64,000 bases of DNA, taken from positions 3,778,842-3,842,841 of the forward strand of contig CP096135.1 of NCBI GenBank assembly GCA_023213195.1. The letters are read 5' to 3'. Under the pieces are notes generated by a model. It worked only from the letters and a program-made list of their open reading frames with translations. It had not been told where the DNA came from and did not search any database. This stretch comes from Sphingobacteriales bacterium JAD_PAG50586_3 (GTDB taxonomy: Bacteria > Bacteroidota > Bacteroidia > CAMBQF01). Below are positions 28,053-37,342 of the stretch, one piece after another. Both the position numbers and the translations under genes were made by a program. The first letter of the stretch is position 1. Every line of letters begins with the position of its first letter.

Positions 28053-28760
28053 TTGAAAAAGCGCGGCAAAATAATTGTAATTGTACTATTGGTTATAGTA
28101 TTAATATACCTGCTGCCCTTTATTGTTTATGCGTTGGGTAATAACAACACCAGGCAATTTATGTTTGAACAAGTTGAGTATAAAGAACTGTGCGATAGTA
28201 TTACCAAAGATGCTAAAACCGACTCTGCAAAAATTATGCAGGTATATGAATACGTAAGTAACCATTGCAGGCAGCCACAAGGCAATGAAAACCCCAAGTA
28301 CAATAACACCTATGATGTTTTAACCAATAAGGTAGCCAGCTGCGACCAGCAAGTGTGGCTTATGAATACCATGCTTGGAACAATGGATATAAGTGCCGAA
28401 ATGCTATTTTTATACGGATACGATAGCATATCGCACCATACTGTTTCAATAGTAGGTATGCTACGCCTAGACACGCAAGGGCATAAATCTATGCTCGACC
28501 CTTTTTATCACCTGTATTTTTTAAATAAGGATGGCAAAATTGCTATAATGAGCGAGATTACTGAGGGTAATATCCGTATGCCCGATAAGCCTTTACCTCC
28601 CCGCTACCTAGACTTATACAAACCCGATTATCCTTACAAACGCCATTCGCACAATAATGCTATCTCAACAGAGCGTAAATATGTGCGGAACATGATACGG
28701 TTGTACACCTTATGGTTAGGGAAAGCCTTTACAGGGCCGTTTAGGGCGTTGCATAACTAA
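28053..28760 (+). CDS. Transglutaminase-like membrane-anchored protein
   Basis: 235 residues with an N-terminal membrane anchor (IIVIVLLVIVLIYLLPFIVYA). The rest has the shape of a transglutaminase-like cysteine fold: C97 in NKVASCDQQVWLMNTML, H129 in DSISHHTVSIV and D149 in SMLDPFYHLYF, the order Cys-His-Asp expected for the family. No ATG is available in frame, so the TTG at 28053 is taken as start. No partner gene is evident. The activity itself (transglutaminase or protease) is not determined by sequence. Confidence 0.7.
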   Translation: MKKRGKIIVIVLLVIVLIYLLPFIVYALGNNNTRQFMFEQVEYKELCDSITKDAKTDSAKIMQVYEYVSNHCRQPQGNENPKYNNTYDVLTNKVASCDQQVWLMNTMLGTMDISAEMLFLYGYDSISHHTVSIVGMLRLDTQGHKSMLDPFYHLYFLNKDGKIAIMSEITEGNIRMPDKPLPPRYLDLYKPDYPYKRHSHNNAISTERKYVRNMIRLYTLWLGKAFTGPFRALHN

Positions 28761-28772
28761 CTAGCCACAAGT

Positions 28773-28796
28773 TGTCATCCCGCACTTGATGCGGGA
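28773..28796. repeat. Palindromic repeat CCCGCACTTGATGCGGG
   Basis: GTCATCCCGCACTTGATGCGGGAT, a dispersed hairpin. The same palindrome, in the other orientation, is nested in the structured element at 54357-54375. Confidence 0.7.
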
Positions 28797-28882
28797 TTTA
28801 AATTAATCACCGTAGGTAAATATAAACTGGCCTTTGCTTTCATAATAATTCATTGTATTTTAGTCTTTTAAAAACTAAAACT

Positions 28883-30149
28883 ATGGCAGAAGAAGGCCTA
28901 CTTGAAAAATTCTTTACTCCTTTCTATGAGCGTGTAAAAAACCCATTTATGGGTAGCTTTATTATTAGCTGGTTAATAGTTAACTGGAGGATAGGTTATG
29001 CTACTTTTTTCTTGAAAACAAAGACATCAAGCTTATTAATCCGACTCTTGACACAAAAATTGAATACATACAATCTTTATTCAATCCTTATGACTTGCTT
29101 GTGTGGCCTATTGTTGGAGCTGTTTCTTATGTTACAATTATTCAAGGCTTAGCATTACTTTTTCTTGGGCAATGGAGTGGTTTTCACAAAAACAGTTAAG
29201 TAACAAATTAAATCTTATTAAAGGAAGCCCAAGAGTTTCAGGGGAAATGTATGTTGAATTACTTAACAAATTAAAATTAGAGGAAAATAAATTACCTGAA
29301 CATAAAGATAAAATTGCGGCTGCAGACAATAAACGTATAGAAGCTGAAAACAAATTAGCAGAGTTAAACCAAGCTATTACGAAATACAATCAAGATTCTA
29401 TAGGAAAAGATCAACAAATTGAATATTACAAAAAGCTATATGACAATGAGCTAATAATAAAAAACAATTCAAAATCAACGTTTTATAAATCTCAGATATT
29501 GACAAAAAGTCTAGAACTAATTAGCGGATTTGATTTAAAAAACAATACCAATCATTTCTTGCAATTAGTCAATAGTTCTATCGGACTAATTATAAATACA
29601 GAAGTACGTTCATTTGATGTAAAATCTGATTCAGGAACTTTATTTTTAGGGGCTCACGAATATCCTAATATTCTATCCGGTAGGGCAATAGTAAAAGAGA
29701 ACATTCCACCTTGGAGTGCTCTAAAAAACAAATATTTAAATGTTTTTCATGACTGCCATTGGATATCACATGCGGAAAATTTAACGATTGCAGAAGAGCA
29801 AGCAGGAGGCACATATATTTTTGTTAAAAATGTTGTTATATACGAACTTAATCGGATTAATAGAATTAATATATATTCTTTTGCTGATGATTTTTTAGAA
29901 ATTTCTATAAATAATGTAAGCCCTATTTATCCAGAACAGGGTTTTGATCTACATAATAATCCCATAATAAGAACATTTACGTTAGTCAAATCTCAATTGC
30001 CCGACTACTTTGTTGAAGGTGTAAATTTCATAGTTTTTAAAGTTAGGAATGTTAGCATACCCAATGCAAAAACAATAAATTCAAACCCTTATGGAATTAT
30101 TTATAAAATAACATTTGAAATGGGCGAACAGGGTGCTGATTTTATATAA
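28883..30149 (+). CDS. Two-helix membrane protein with coiled coil, two frameshifts
   Basis: Begins MAEEGLLEKFFTPFYERVK, then NPFMGSFIISWLIVNW, a start pattern seen in a family of uncharacterised bacterial membrane proteins. Two membrane helices (about residues 20-42 and 75-98), a coiled coil rich in Lys/Glu/Asn (about 130-190), then a soluble beta-rich domain to the end. Breaks: a T run at 29005-29010 (repaired ATFFLENKDIKL) and one at 29181-29184 (repaired GQWSGFSQKQLS). Joined length about 422 residues. Codons are much more AT-rich than in flanking genes. It is convergent with the FRG gene, with 9 bp between the stops. Function unknown. Confidence 0.7.
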
Positions 30150-30158
30150 TATTTACTA

Positions 30159-30902
30159 CTAAGGAGCGTAATTTTTATATACAGTTTCATTTGTAATTCC
30201 TTCTTTTGACAGATATTCCACTAATTCGTTTTTAGCATTAGCAGCGATATACAATTTGCGTAATCTTCTATTATAAATCCCATCCTCTTCTAAAGGCAAA
30301 CAAACCAAGGGCGTTGGTCTAATCGAAAATCTACCATATTGCCCCATTCTATTTCTCTCACCAGTTTTATCTTTTGAATAAGTATCTGCGTAAAAAGGAT
30401 AATTTAAAAAGTAAGTATTGTCTATTTCAAATGGAGAAGAATCAATTAATCTATATATTAAATTCCCATCTTCTTTGGAATTACCATTGTCATTTATTAA
30501 TTCTTCTAATGGGAACTCATAAACCCATATACAACCACGAGCATCTATTTGGGATGAATCACTTACAGCAAAATATAACGAATGGTCTAAAGAAATTGTC
30601 CAATCTAATAACCTAGTTTTATAATAAAGGTGCTGACATTGTATTAATTCAAACCATTTCTGAGCATACTTAGTTACTTTATCTAAGTAATGTCCCCTTT
30701 GAATTTCATCTGTCTTCGCTTCTAGAAATGAGCTAAACTCTTTTTGTTCATCAATATTTTTATCTCTACAAAGACCTGGGACTAGGTTCCATGCTTCATT
30801 AGCATGCCCTCTATACAATCTTGTATTAGAAGGATTTATTGATAATGCGTTTATGAAATTCTTTCTAAAACTCAGATATTCTTCTGCTGATTTTATTTCC
30901 AT
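30159..30902 (-). CDS. FRG-domain protein
   Basis: 247 residues. The FRG-domain signature is plain: LYRGHANEAW (Y30-R31-G32), then CQHLYYKTRLLDWT with Q90-H91 and T96-R97-L-L-D100, and a conserved tail IAANAKNELVEYLSKEGI. The domain is named from this Phe/Tyr-Arg-Gly motif; its activity is not established, though it is common in mobile and defence-like neighbourhoods. Base composition is AT-rich, unlike aspS upstream. It starts 22 bp after the aspS stop in the same direction and may be read through from aspS. Confidence 0.85.
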   Translation of the reverse strand: MEIKSAEEYLSFRKNFINALSINPSNTRLYRGHANEAWNLVPGLCRDKNIDEQKEFSSFLEAKTDEIQRGHYLDKVTKYAQKWFELIQCQHLYYKTRLLDWTISLDHSLYFAVSDSSQIDARGCIWVYEFPLEELINDNGNSKEDGNLIYRLIDSSPFEIDNTYFLNYPFYADTYSKDKTGERNRMGQYGRFSIRPTPLVCLPLEEDGIYNRRLRKLYIAANAKNELVEYLSKEGITNETVYKNYAP

Positions 30903-30924
30903 AATTCGCTTATTATCTCATTCG

Positions 30925-32670
30925 CTAATTAGCCAATTTTATCGCCAGCTCCTTCAATTGTTTCTCATCAATAACAGAAGGCGCGTCAATCATAACATCG
31001 CGGCCGGCGTTGTTTTTAGGAAAGGCAATAAAATCGCGGATAGAGTCTACACCACCAAACAGTGAGCATAAACGGTCGAAACCAAAGGCTAAACCACCGT
31101 GTGGAGGAGCACCAAATTCAAAGGCGTTAAGTAAGAACCCAAACTGAGCCTGAGCTTCTTCGGGTGTAAACCCAAGTATACCAAACATTTTTGCTTGTAA
31201 GTCTTTATCGTGTATACGTATAGAACCGCCACCAATTTCAACACCATTTATAACAAGGTCGTAGGCATTGGCGCGTACTTTGCCAAGGCCGCCAGCCTCT
31301 AAGTGGGCTACATCTTCAGGCTTAGGCGATGTAAACGGGTGGTGCATAGCGTACCAGCGTCCATCTTCTTCGTTATTCTCTAACAATGGGAAATCTATTA
31401 CCCATAGGGCAGAGAATTTATCTTTAGGACGCAGGCCAAGGCGTGTCCCCAATTCTAAGCGCAGCTCGTTAAGTGCCTTGCGGGTTTTATCGGCACCACC
31501 GGCAAGTATTAGTATTAAATCGCCTTGCTCAGCGCCAAAGGCTTCAGCCCAACGCTTAAGCTGCTCTTCGTTATAAAACTTATCTACTGATGATTTAATA
31601 CCATCGGCATTTACACGGGCATAAACCATACCAGTAGCGCCAATTTGCGGACGCTTAACATAGTCTGTAAGCTCGTCAATCTGCTTGCGGGTATACTCGG
31701 CAGCACCTTTGGCACAAATGCCCACTACAAGCTCCGCATTGTCAAACACCGGGAAACCCTGGCCTTTAACAACATCGTTAAGCTCTACAAACTTCATTTC
31801 AAAGCGTGTATCGGGCTTGTCAGAACCATAGTACTTCATAGCATCGGCATACTCCATGCGGGGTACCGACGGCATATCTACACCCAATACATCTTTAAAC
31901 AAGCTGCGGGTAAGCCCCTCAAACGTGTTTAAAATATCTTCCTGCTCAATAAAGCTCATTTCGCAGTCTATCTGGGTAAACTCAGGCTGACGGTCGGCAC
32001 GCAGGTCTTCGTCCCTAAAGCATTTTACTATTTGGTAGTACCTATCAAACCCCGATACCATAAGCAATTGCTTAAATGTTTGGGGGCTTTGTGGCAGGGC
32101 GTAAAACTGACCGGGATTCATGCGGCTTGGTACCACAAAATCGCGTGCACCTTCTGGGGTAGACTTAATCAACACCGGTGTTTCCACCTCAATAAAATCA
32201 AGCCCATCTAAGTACGCACGGGTAGCCTTGGCAATTTTATGGCGCAGCATAAGGCTTTCGCGCACCGGGTTGCGGCGCAGATCTAAGTAGCGGTAGCGCA
32301 TACGTAAATCGTCGCCACCGTCGGTATTATCGTCAATAGTAAAAGGCGGGGTTTTAGCCTCGTTAAGTATGGTAAGGCTCTCTACAATAATCTCCACATC
32401 GCCAGTAGGCATTTGGGCGTTTTTGTTGTAACGCTCGGCTACTGTGCCCGTAACCTTTAATACAAACTCGCGGCCTAAGCGGCGGGCCTGCTCGCACAAA
32501 GCGGCATCAGTCTCCATATTAAAAACCAATTGCGTAATGCCGTAACGATCGCGCAGGTCAATAAATGTCATGCCACCAAGGTCGCGACTGGTTTGCAGCC
32601 AGCCGGCAAGGGTTACTTTTTTAGCTATATCGGTAGCGCGGAGTTCTCCGCAGGTGTGGGTACGGTGCAT
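30925..32670 (-). CDS. aspS: Aspartyl-tRNA synthetase
   Basis: Class II synthetase that charges tRNA-Asp. 581 residues, bacterial length. N-terminal OB-fold anticodon-binding domain ([20 protein letters not shown]), class II motif 2 region [24 protein letters not shown], the bacterial GAD insert (about residues 290-410), and class II motif 3 at the C-terminus ([15 protein letters not shown]). Intact, with no frameshift. Whether it is Asp-specific or also charges tRNA-Asn cannot be told without a search for gatCAB and asnS. Confidence 0.97.
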   Translation of the reverse strand: MHRTHTCGELRATDIAKKVTLAGWLQTSRDLGGMTFIDLRDRYGITQLVFNMETDAALCEQARRLGREFVLKVTGTVAERYNKNAQMPTGDVEIIVESLTILNEAKTPPFTIDDNTDGGDDLRMRYRYLDLRRNPVRESLMLRHKIAKATRAYLDGLDFIEVETPVLIKSTPEGARDFVVPSRMNPGQFYALPQSPQTFKQLLMVSGFDRYYQIVKCFRDEDLRADRQPEFTQIDCEMSFIEQEDILNTFEGLTRSLFKDVLGVDMPSVPRMEYADAMKYYGSDKPDTRFEMKFVELNDVVKGQGFPVFDNAELVVGICAKGAAEYTRKQIDELTDYVKRPQIGATGMVYARVNADGIKSSVDKFYNEEQLKRWAEAFGAEQGDLILILAGGADKTRKALNELRLELGTRLGLRPKDKFSALWVIDFPLLENNEEDGRWYAMHHPFTSPKPEDVAHLEAGGLGKVRANAYDLVINGVEIGGGSIRIHDKDLQAKMFGILGFTPEEAQAQFGFLLNAFEFGAPPHGGLAFGFDRLCSLFGGVDSIRDFIAFPKNNAGRDVMIDAPSVIDEKQLKELAIKLAN

Positions 32671-32784
32671 AGTATTATTAAGAAGCTGCGAAGATAATCA
32701 ATTAGCTAATGGTGAACTAAAAGCTAAAAGTGAAAAACTAAAAATATAAGTTAGCGTGTAAAATATCCATTTCTTAAAAAACAA

Positions 32785-32813
32785 AAACCCCTCCACAATA
32801 GTTGGAGGGGTTT
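32785..32813. terminator. Hairpin terminator of a lipoprotein gene
   Basis: AAACCCCTCCA pairs with TGGAGGGGTTT around a short loop, downstream of the minus-strand gene that ends at 32839. Confidence 0.8.
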
Positions 32814-32838
32814 ACTTGATGAATAGCCCAGGGAGTGA

Positions 32839-33474
32839 CTATTCGTAAGTTTCAACCTGGCCGATAAACTCAGTAATATCAGCTACTATAGCATCGCCAT
32901 TATCGTTATATAAGTTACAACGCAGTTTAGCGCGGAATTTAAGTACGTAACCACTGCTTTTGTTAGATTTAAACACTTCGGTAATTTCAAACGTGCTACC
33001 CGCCTGGCTACCAGAACCGTTGGTGCTAGACCATACATCGCCATTGGCATCAGTAAAAATAACATCTACTTTACGCTCTGTAGCATCGCCATCGGTATCT
33101 ATACCATACGCCCACTGGCCACTACCTGTGCGGAAATAATCGTAAAAATTATCCTGATCGGTGTAGTCGTTGCTAGAGTAGTACAAATCGCCAAAGCGAA
33201 TATCAACCGCAGGCACATCAACAGATAAAGAAGGTTTTACTTTGCTACGGAATACAATGTTAGATGATAGCAGCCCTGTTTGGCTGCCATCCCAACCTGT
33301 TGTTGCGTAGCCATCGGTAATATTAACGGCTTGGTTGTTAACGGTACCTTTTACAACGTAGTTTGCTTGCTCAAGTGTAACATCATCGTCACTGTCATCG
33401 TCTTTTTTACACGCGGTAAATGTTGCCGCTATTATGCCTACCAGTAGGAAGGCCTTTAAAAATTGAGTTTTCAT
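32839..33474 (-). CDS. Hypothetical lipoprotein
   Basis: 211 residues with signal MKTQFLKAFLLVGIIAATFT and lipobox Cys (TAC) at 22, followed by KKDDDSDDD, an acidic spacer typical of Bacteroidota lipoproteins. The mature part is Ser/Asp/Tyr-rich and probably all-beta. No enzyme motif. Single-gene unit with its own terminator, divergent from tadA. Confidence 0.8.
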   Translation of the reverse strand: MKTQFLKAFLLVGIIAATFTACKKDDDSDDDVTLEQANYVVKGTVNNQAVNITDGYATTGWDGSQTGLLSSNIVFRSKVKPSLSVDVPAVDIRFGDLYYSSNDYTDQDNFYDYFRTGSGQWAYGIDTDGDATERKVDVIFTDANGDVWSSTNGSGSQAGSTFEITEVFKSNKSSGYVLKFRAKLRCNLYNDNGDAIVADITEFIGQVETYE

Positions 33475-33589
33475 TTTGTTCTTTTGTTTGGGTTATATAT
33501 TGCTACAACCTCATAAAAAGTGTAAATGTTTAAACTAGTGAGTTATACACACCTTAAATTCTTATCCGTTATAATTTAGCCCATAATTA

Positions 33590-33597
33590 TACCTTTG
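33590..33597 (+). promoter_or_regulatory. -7 element of tadA, leaderless-type spacing
   Basis: TACCTTTG matches TAnnTTTG and ends only 4 bases before the tadA ATG at 33602. With a usual distance of about 5-8 bases to the start site, the transcript would begin at or next to the ATG. Confidence 0.45.
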
Positions 33598-33601
33598 CCC
33601 T

Positions 33602-34051
33602 ATGTTACCCGAGCCCACCCACGAAGATTATATGCGCATGGCCCTTAAAGAGGCGCTGCGTGCTTACGATGCCGACGAAGTGCCCATTGGGGCTGTTATT
33701 GTTGCCGATGGGCGCATTATAGCCCGGGGCTATAACCTTACCGAGCGCCTTACCGACCCAACTGCGCATGCCGAAATGCAAGCCATAACCGCAGGCACCG
33801 AGTTTTTAGGCGGCAAATACCTTCGCGACTGTACCTTATATGTTACCATAGAACCCTGCCCCATGTGTGCCGGTGCTTTGTACTGGAGCCAAATAACCCG
33901 CATAGTGTATGGTGCTAAAGATGAGAAAAGAGGCTACTCAACCATTAGCAGCAAACTGCTGCACCCCAAAACAGAGGTTATTGGTGGTATATTGGCTGAG
34001 GAGTGTGGAAGTTTAATGTCGGAATTTTTAAAAAATTGCGGTAGGATATAG
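33602..34051 (+). CDS. tadA: tRNA-specific adenosine deaminase
   Basis: Deaminates A34 to inosine in the anticodon of tRNA-Arg(ACG); zinc enzyme of the cytidine deaminase fold. 149 residues. Zinc ligands and the catalytic Glu are visible: H56-A-E58 in TAHAEMQAI and C86/C89 in EPCPMCAGALYWS. N-terminal helix HEDYMRMALKEALRA is typical. It overlaps closely with the next gene (start 2 bp after its stop). Confidence 0.95.
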   Translation: MLPEPTHEDYMRMALKEALRAYDADEVPIGAVIVADGRIIARGYNLTERLTDPTAHAEMQAITAGTEFLGGKYLRDCTLYVTIEPCPMCAGALYWSQITRIVYGAKDEKRGYSTISSKLLHPKTEVIGGILAEECGSLMSEFLKNCGRI

Positions 34052-34052
34052 C

Positions 34053-34466
34053 ATGATAAAAACAGCCGAAATACTAAGCAAGCCTAAAAATTATATTCCA
34101 TTAGCCATATTTACACTATGGGTATTTGCTAATGCTTTGGCTGATTCAAGGCCCTTTTTTGATATTCTACTACCATTTGTGCTAATTGCTATTTGTGTAG
34201 CTTTATACAAGATTAAAATTGGACTTGGCAAAATGGCAACGGGTTTGCTTTTACTGGCTTACACGTTTAATTTATTCCAAATAAGTGATGCAACAGTGGT
34301 GCATAATTATAGTTTTGCAATCAACGGGCATGGTATAAGCACATCAAATATTAAACCTATTGGCCTGCTATTTATTTTTATTTATTTAATATTTTATTTT
34401 GAAGACATTGCTCCATACATTCGCAAATTTGTATGGTTTATGATAAACCCTAATGAAAAAAACTAA
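34053..34466 (+). CDS. Hypothetical four-helix membrane protein
   Basis: 137 residues with four hydrophobic segments (about 14-31, 39-58, 64-80, 103-122) and basic ends. No family recognised. It directly follows tadA and is likely co-transcribed, though its base composition is more AT-rich. Confidence 0.65.
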   Translation: MIKTAEILSKPKNYIPLAIFTLWVFANALADSRPFFDILLPFVLIAICVALYKIKIGLGKMATGLLLLAYTFNLFQISDATVVHNYSFAINGHGISTSNIKPIGLLFIFIYLIFYFEDIAPYIRKFVWFMINPNEKN

Positions 34467-34471
34467 GGCAA

Positions 34472-35481
34472 CTACCCCCTATCGCCTGCATAAGCAGCTA
34501 CAGCATGTTTAATACTCTCCGCCACGGGAATAAAAGTATACCCTATAGCCTTCTTAACCTTATCAGATGAAAACTCCTAGTCTACCTGGGCGTTTTTAAC
34601 TGAATCGGCAGTTAGAAAAGGGCGTTTACCTGTTATTGCCGATTTAATTTTTCTAACAACACAACAAGGTTTACCAATACCCCCTCCGGTGCTTTTATAG
34701 ATGGAGCTTTTTTACCCAACGCGTTGGCTATTTGGGCAAAAATATCTTTCCAAACCACATTCTCTGCGCATAAAACAAACCGCTCGTTTTTAATGTCGCT
34801 TTCCATTAGTTGTATGGTGGCCTGGGCTACATCTCGCGCATCAACAAACCCTGTAATACGGTCGCTATAAAATTTAAGGCCTTTATCAATAGAAGTAATA
34901 ATCTCTGAGCTGCCCTTAGTCCAGTCGCCGGGGCCAATAACAACAACCGGATTAACAATAATTACATCTAACCCCTCTTCTGCGCCGCGCCATACTTCGC
35001 GCTCGGCATTATACTTGCTTATACCGTAGTGGGTAACAAAAGTAGATTGTTTCCAAGGTGTTTTTTCGGTATAATGACGTGTATGCACATCGTGGCCCAA
35101 GGCCGCTGCCGAACTTACAAAAGCTAGCTTTTTTATCCCTTTATGCAAACAGGCGTTTACCACATTGGCAGTACCTTCTACATTTATCTTTTCCATTAAG
35201 GCAAACTCGCGCGGCCAGTAGCTAATAAGTGCCGCTGCGTGGTATACCAAATCAACACCCTCTAAATTATCTTCAATAGAATAGTAATCTGTTGTATCGC
35301 CCTCTACCCATTCTATCCGACTAAAAAGGGCTGTTGCACCATAACAGGCAAATACCGCTTGTATGGTTTTTAAGTTAGACGATGAGCGTCGCAAAGCCCT
35401 CACACTATAGCCTTTTTTAAGCAAATCTACCGCAAGGTGTGCGCCTACCAAACCTGTAGCGCCGGTTATGAATACTTTCAT
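34472..35481 (-). CDS. NAD(P)-dependent epimerase/dehydratase (SDR), broken by a frameshift and a stop
   Basis: An extended short-chain dehydrogenase: N-terminal NAD(P) site FITGATGLVGAHLA, Ser/Tyr/Lys active-site region (VSSAAALGH ... THYGISKYNAE, the YxxxK motif), and VVVIGPGDW. The frame ends early at 34633; one more A in the A run (T run 34648-34652 on the plus strand) extends it through SAITGKRPFLTADSV to a second break, an in-frame TAG at 34577-34579 where relatives would have an aromatic residue (QVD-stop-EFSSDKV). The frame then runs to 34472. The second defect is a substitution, not an indel, so real decay is possible. I start at the ATG at 35481. Confidence 0.75.
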
Positions 35482-35517
35482 ACGGTAAAAGTAGTACACA
35501 AAAGAATACCACCCCCG

Positions 35518-35541
35518 CCCCCTCCTAAAATTAGGAGGGGG
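35518..35541. repeat. CCCCCTCC/GGAGGGGG palindromic repeat
   Basis: CCCCCTCCTAA pairs with TTAGGAGGGGG. Same class of repeat as in the gene-free regions. It lies between two divergent genes. Confidence 0.6.
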
Positions 35542-35601
35542 TTATCTACTAACAGCATCTTACTAAATATCCACATTCTTCTGATATACTAACAAAATGG
35601 T

Positions 35602-35609
35602 TACTTTTG
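35602..35609 (+). promoter_or_regulatory. -7 element of the amidohydrolase-like gene
   Basis: TACTTTTG matches TAnnTTTG and lies 11 bases before the ATG at 35621, which supports that ATG over the one at 35597 (which would lie upstream of the promoter). Confidence 0.45.
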
Positions 35610-35620
35610 TAACTATTGAT

Positions 35621-36933
35621 ATGAAAGCAACAATTTTACGCACGGCGGCTCTTTTATTTGCTTGCTTTGCTACCCTAAACATGCAGGCACAAACAGCGCC
35701 TAAAGCCAAGTCGGTTTTATTTTTAAACGGCATTGCCCATATTGGCAACGGCACGGTTATTCAAAACTCGGCCATTGCTATTAAAGATGGTAAAATTAGT
35801 TTTGTTGCCGATGCAACTACCATCCGTATTGACAATTCAGCGTTTGACACCATTATAAACATTGCTAACAAGCACATTTATCCCGGCTTTATTTGTCCTG
35901 ACAACCGCATTGGGTTGGTAGAGATTGATGCCGTACGTGCTACAATAGATTTTGCTGAAGTAGGCGCTTTTAACCCCAACGTTCGTGCCTTGGTATCGTA
36001 CAATACAGACAGTAAGGTAATACCCACTATTCGTAATAACGGGGTTTTGGTTACCCAAACTGCCCCTGTGGGTGGCTTGCTTTCGGGCTCATCATCGGTT
36101 ATGCGTTTAGATGGCTGGAACTGGGAAGATGCCGTATATACTGCCGACGATGGTATTTTTGTTAACTGGCCACGCTCTAGCTTCAGCTACGGTGCATGGT
36201 ATGATGATGAACAACCGCTGGTAAAAAACGATAACAAGAACAAAGACGTTAACGCCATACGCGACTTTTTAAAGAGGCCAAAGCGTATGCCGAACTGGAT
36301 AAGCCAACCCCAACCAACCTGCGCTACGAAGCGGTTAAGGGCTTGTTTAAAGGTACGCAAACGCTATTCATACGTGCTGACCGACCTAACCAGATTGTTG
36401 AGGGGGTGTTGTTTGCCGAAGAAGCCGGTATTAAACGCATTGTAATATCGGGAGGCCGCCAAGCCGATAAGGTGGGCGATTTTCTTAAAGCACATAACGT
36501 GCCGGTAATTGTTACCCGCCTACACTCGCTGCCTGATATGGCCGAGAGCAATGTAGACGAGATGTATACCTTGCCTTTCCGCCTGAAAGAAAAAGGTGTT
36601 TTGTTTTGCTTAGGCTACGAGGGCGATATGGAAGTTATGGGCAGCCGCAACCTCCCATTCCAAACCGGGACAGCAGCAGCTTATGGGCTTTCTAAAGAAG
36701 ATGCATTATCATCAATAACCCTGAATGCCGCTAAAATATTGGGTATTGATAAAACCCTGGGTAGTCTTGAGGTTGGTAAAGATGCTACGCTGTTTATTTC
36801 TACCGGCGATGCATTGGATATGCTGGGCAACCAGGTAGAAGCCGTTTATATTGATGGGATGCCGGTTGATTTGGATACGCACCAAAAAGTATCGTACCGC
36901 AAGTACATGAAAAAATACGGGCTTACTGAGTAA
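35621..36933 (+). CDS. Exported amidohydrolase-like protein lacking metal ligands, one frameshift
   Basis: Signal peptide (MKATILRTAALLFACFATLNMQA), then an amidohydrolase-type layout: the N-terminal beta part (FLNGIAHIGNGTVIQNSAIAIKDGKI), the HIYPGFICPDNRIGLVEIDAVR segment, and the C-terminal LNAAKILGIDKTLGSLEVGKDATLF. In active enzymes PGFID is followed by HxH; here it is CPDNR, so the first metal site is missing. The frame shifts at a T run (36266-36270); one more T gives RDFFKEAKAYAEL. Joined about 437 residues. Possibly a non-enzymatic or rewired family member. Overlaps the next gene by TAATG. Confidence 0.75.
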
Positions 36934-37292
36934 TGGATTTTTTACAGGAGCTGAATAAGCACGCCGACAAAGCCCAACTGCTTAAAGATGTGGCCCTGCA
37001 AATTGAAAAAGACCTGAACCGTGCCGGTATAAAAACGGAGTGGACAGACGAAGAAATTGCTGACAGTCGCCGGATTATTGAAAACCTGCGCGAGATACTC
37101 CACACCCTTTACGAGACAGACCGTGCAAAGCTATCGGCTATTATGTACTCTGTAGACCTTAGCGAGCGTGAGATTAGCCGCCAGCTAAACCGCCCCAATG
37201 CTATGGAAATGCCAGAAGAACTGGCTATCTTAATCCTTAAACGGGTATTGCAAAAGGTGGTGTTGAGGAAGTATTACAAACGCCTCGGTTAA
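36933..37292 (+). CDS. Conserved-looking small helical protein
   Basis: 119 residues, helical and charged (LQELNKHADKAQLLKDVALQIEKDL, MYSVDLSEREISRQL). No signal and no recognised domain. Translationally coupled to the amidohydrolase-like gene (TAATG overlap), which suggests a shared function, but I cannot say what. Confidence 0.65.
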   Translation: MDFLQELNKHADKAQLLKDVALQIEKDLNRAGIKTEWTDEEIADSRRIIENLREILHTLYETDRAKLSAIMYSVDLSEREISRQLNRPNAMEMPEELAILILKRVLQKVVLRKYYKRLG

Positions 37293-37326
37293 CAATTGTC
37301 AATTGACAATTGTGAATTGACAATTG
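37292..37326. repeat. CAATTG palindrome cluster, possibly the -33 region of the next gene
   Basis: Three overlapping copies of the CAATTG/TCAATTGACAATTG palindrome. A TTG in this cluster (37310-37312) stands 20 nt before TATCTTTA (37333-37340), which is close to the -7 consensus, just before the T9SS cargo gene. Confidence 0.5.
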
Positions 37327-37342
37327 AAAAGCTATCTTTACA

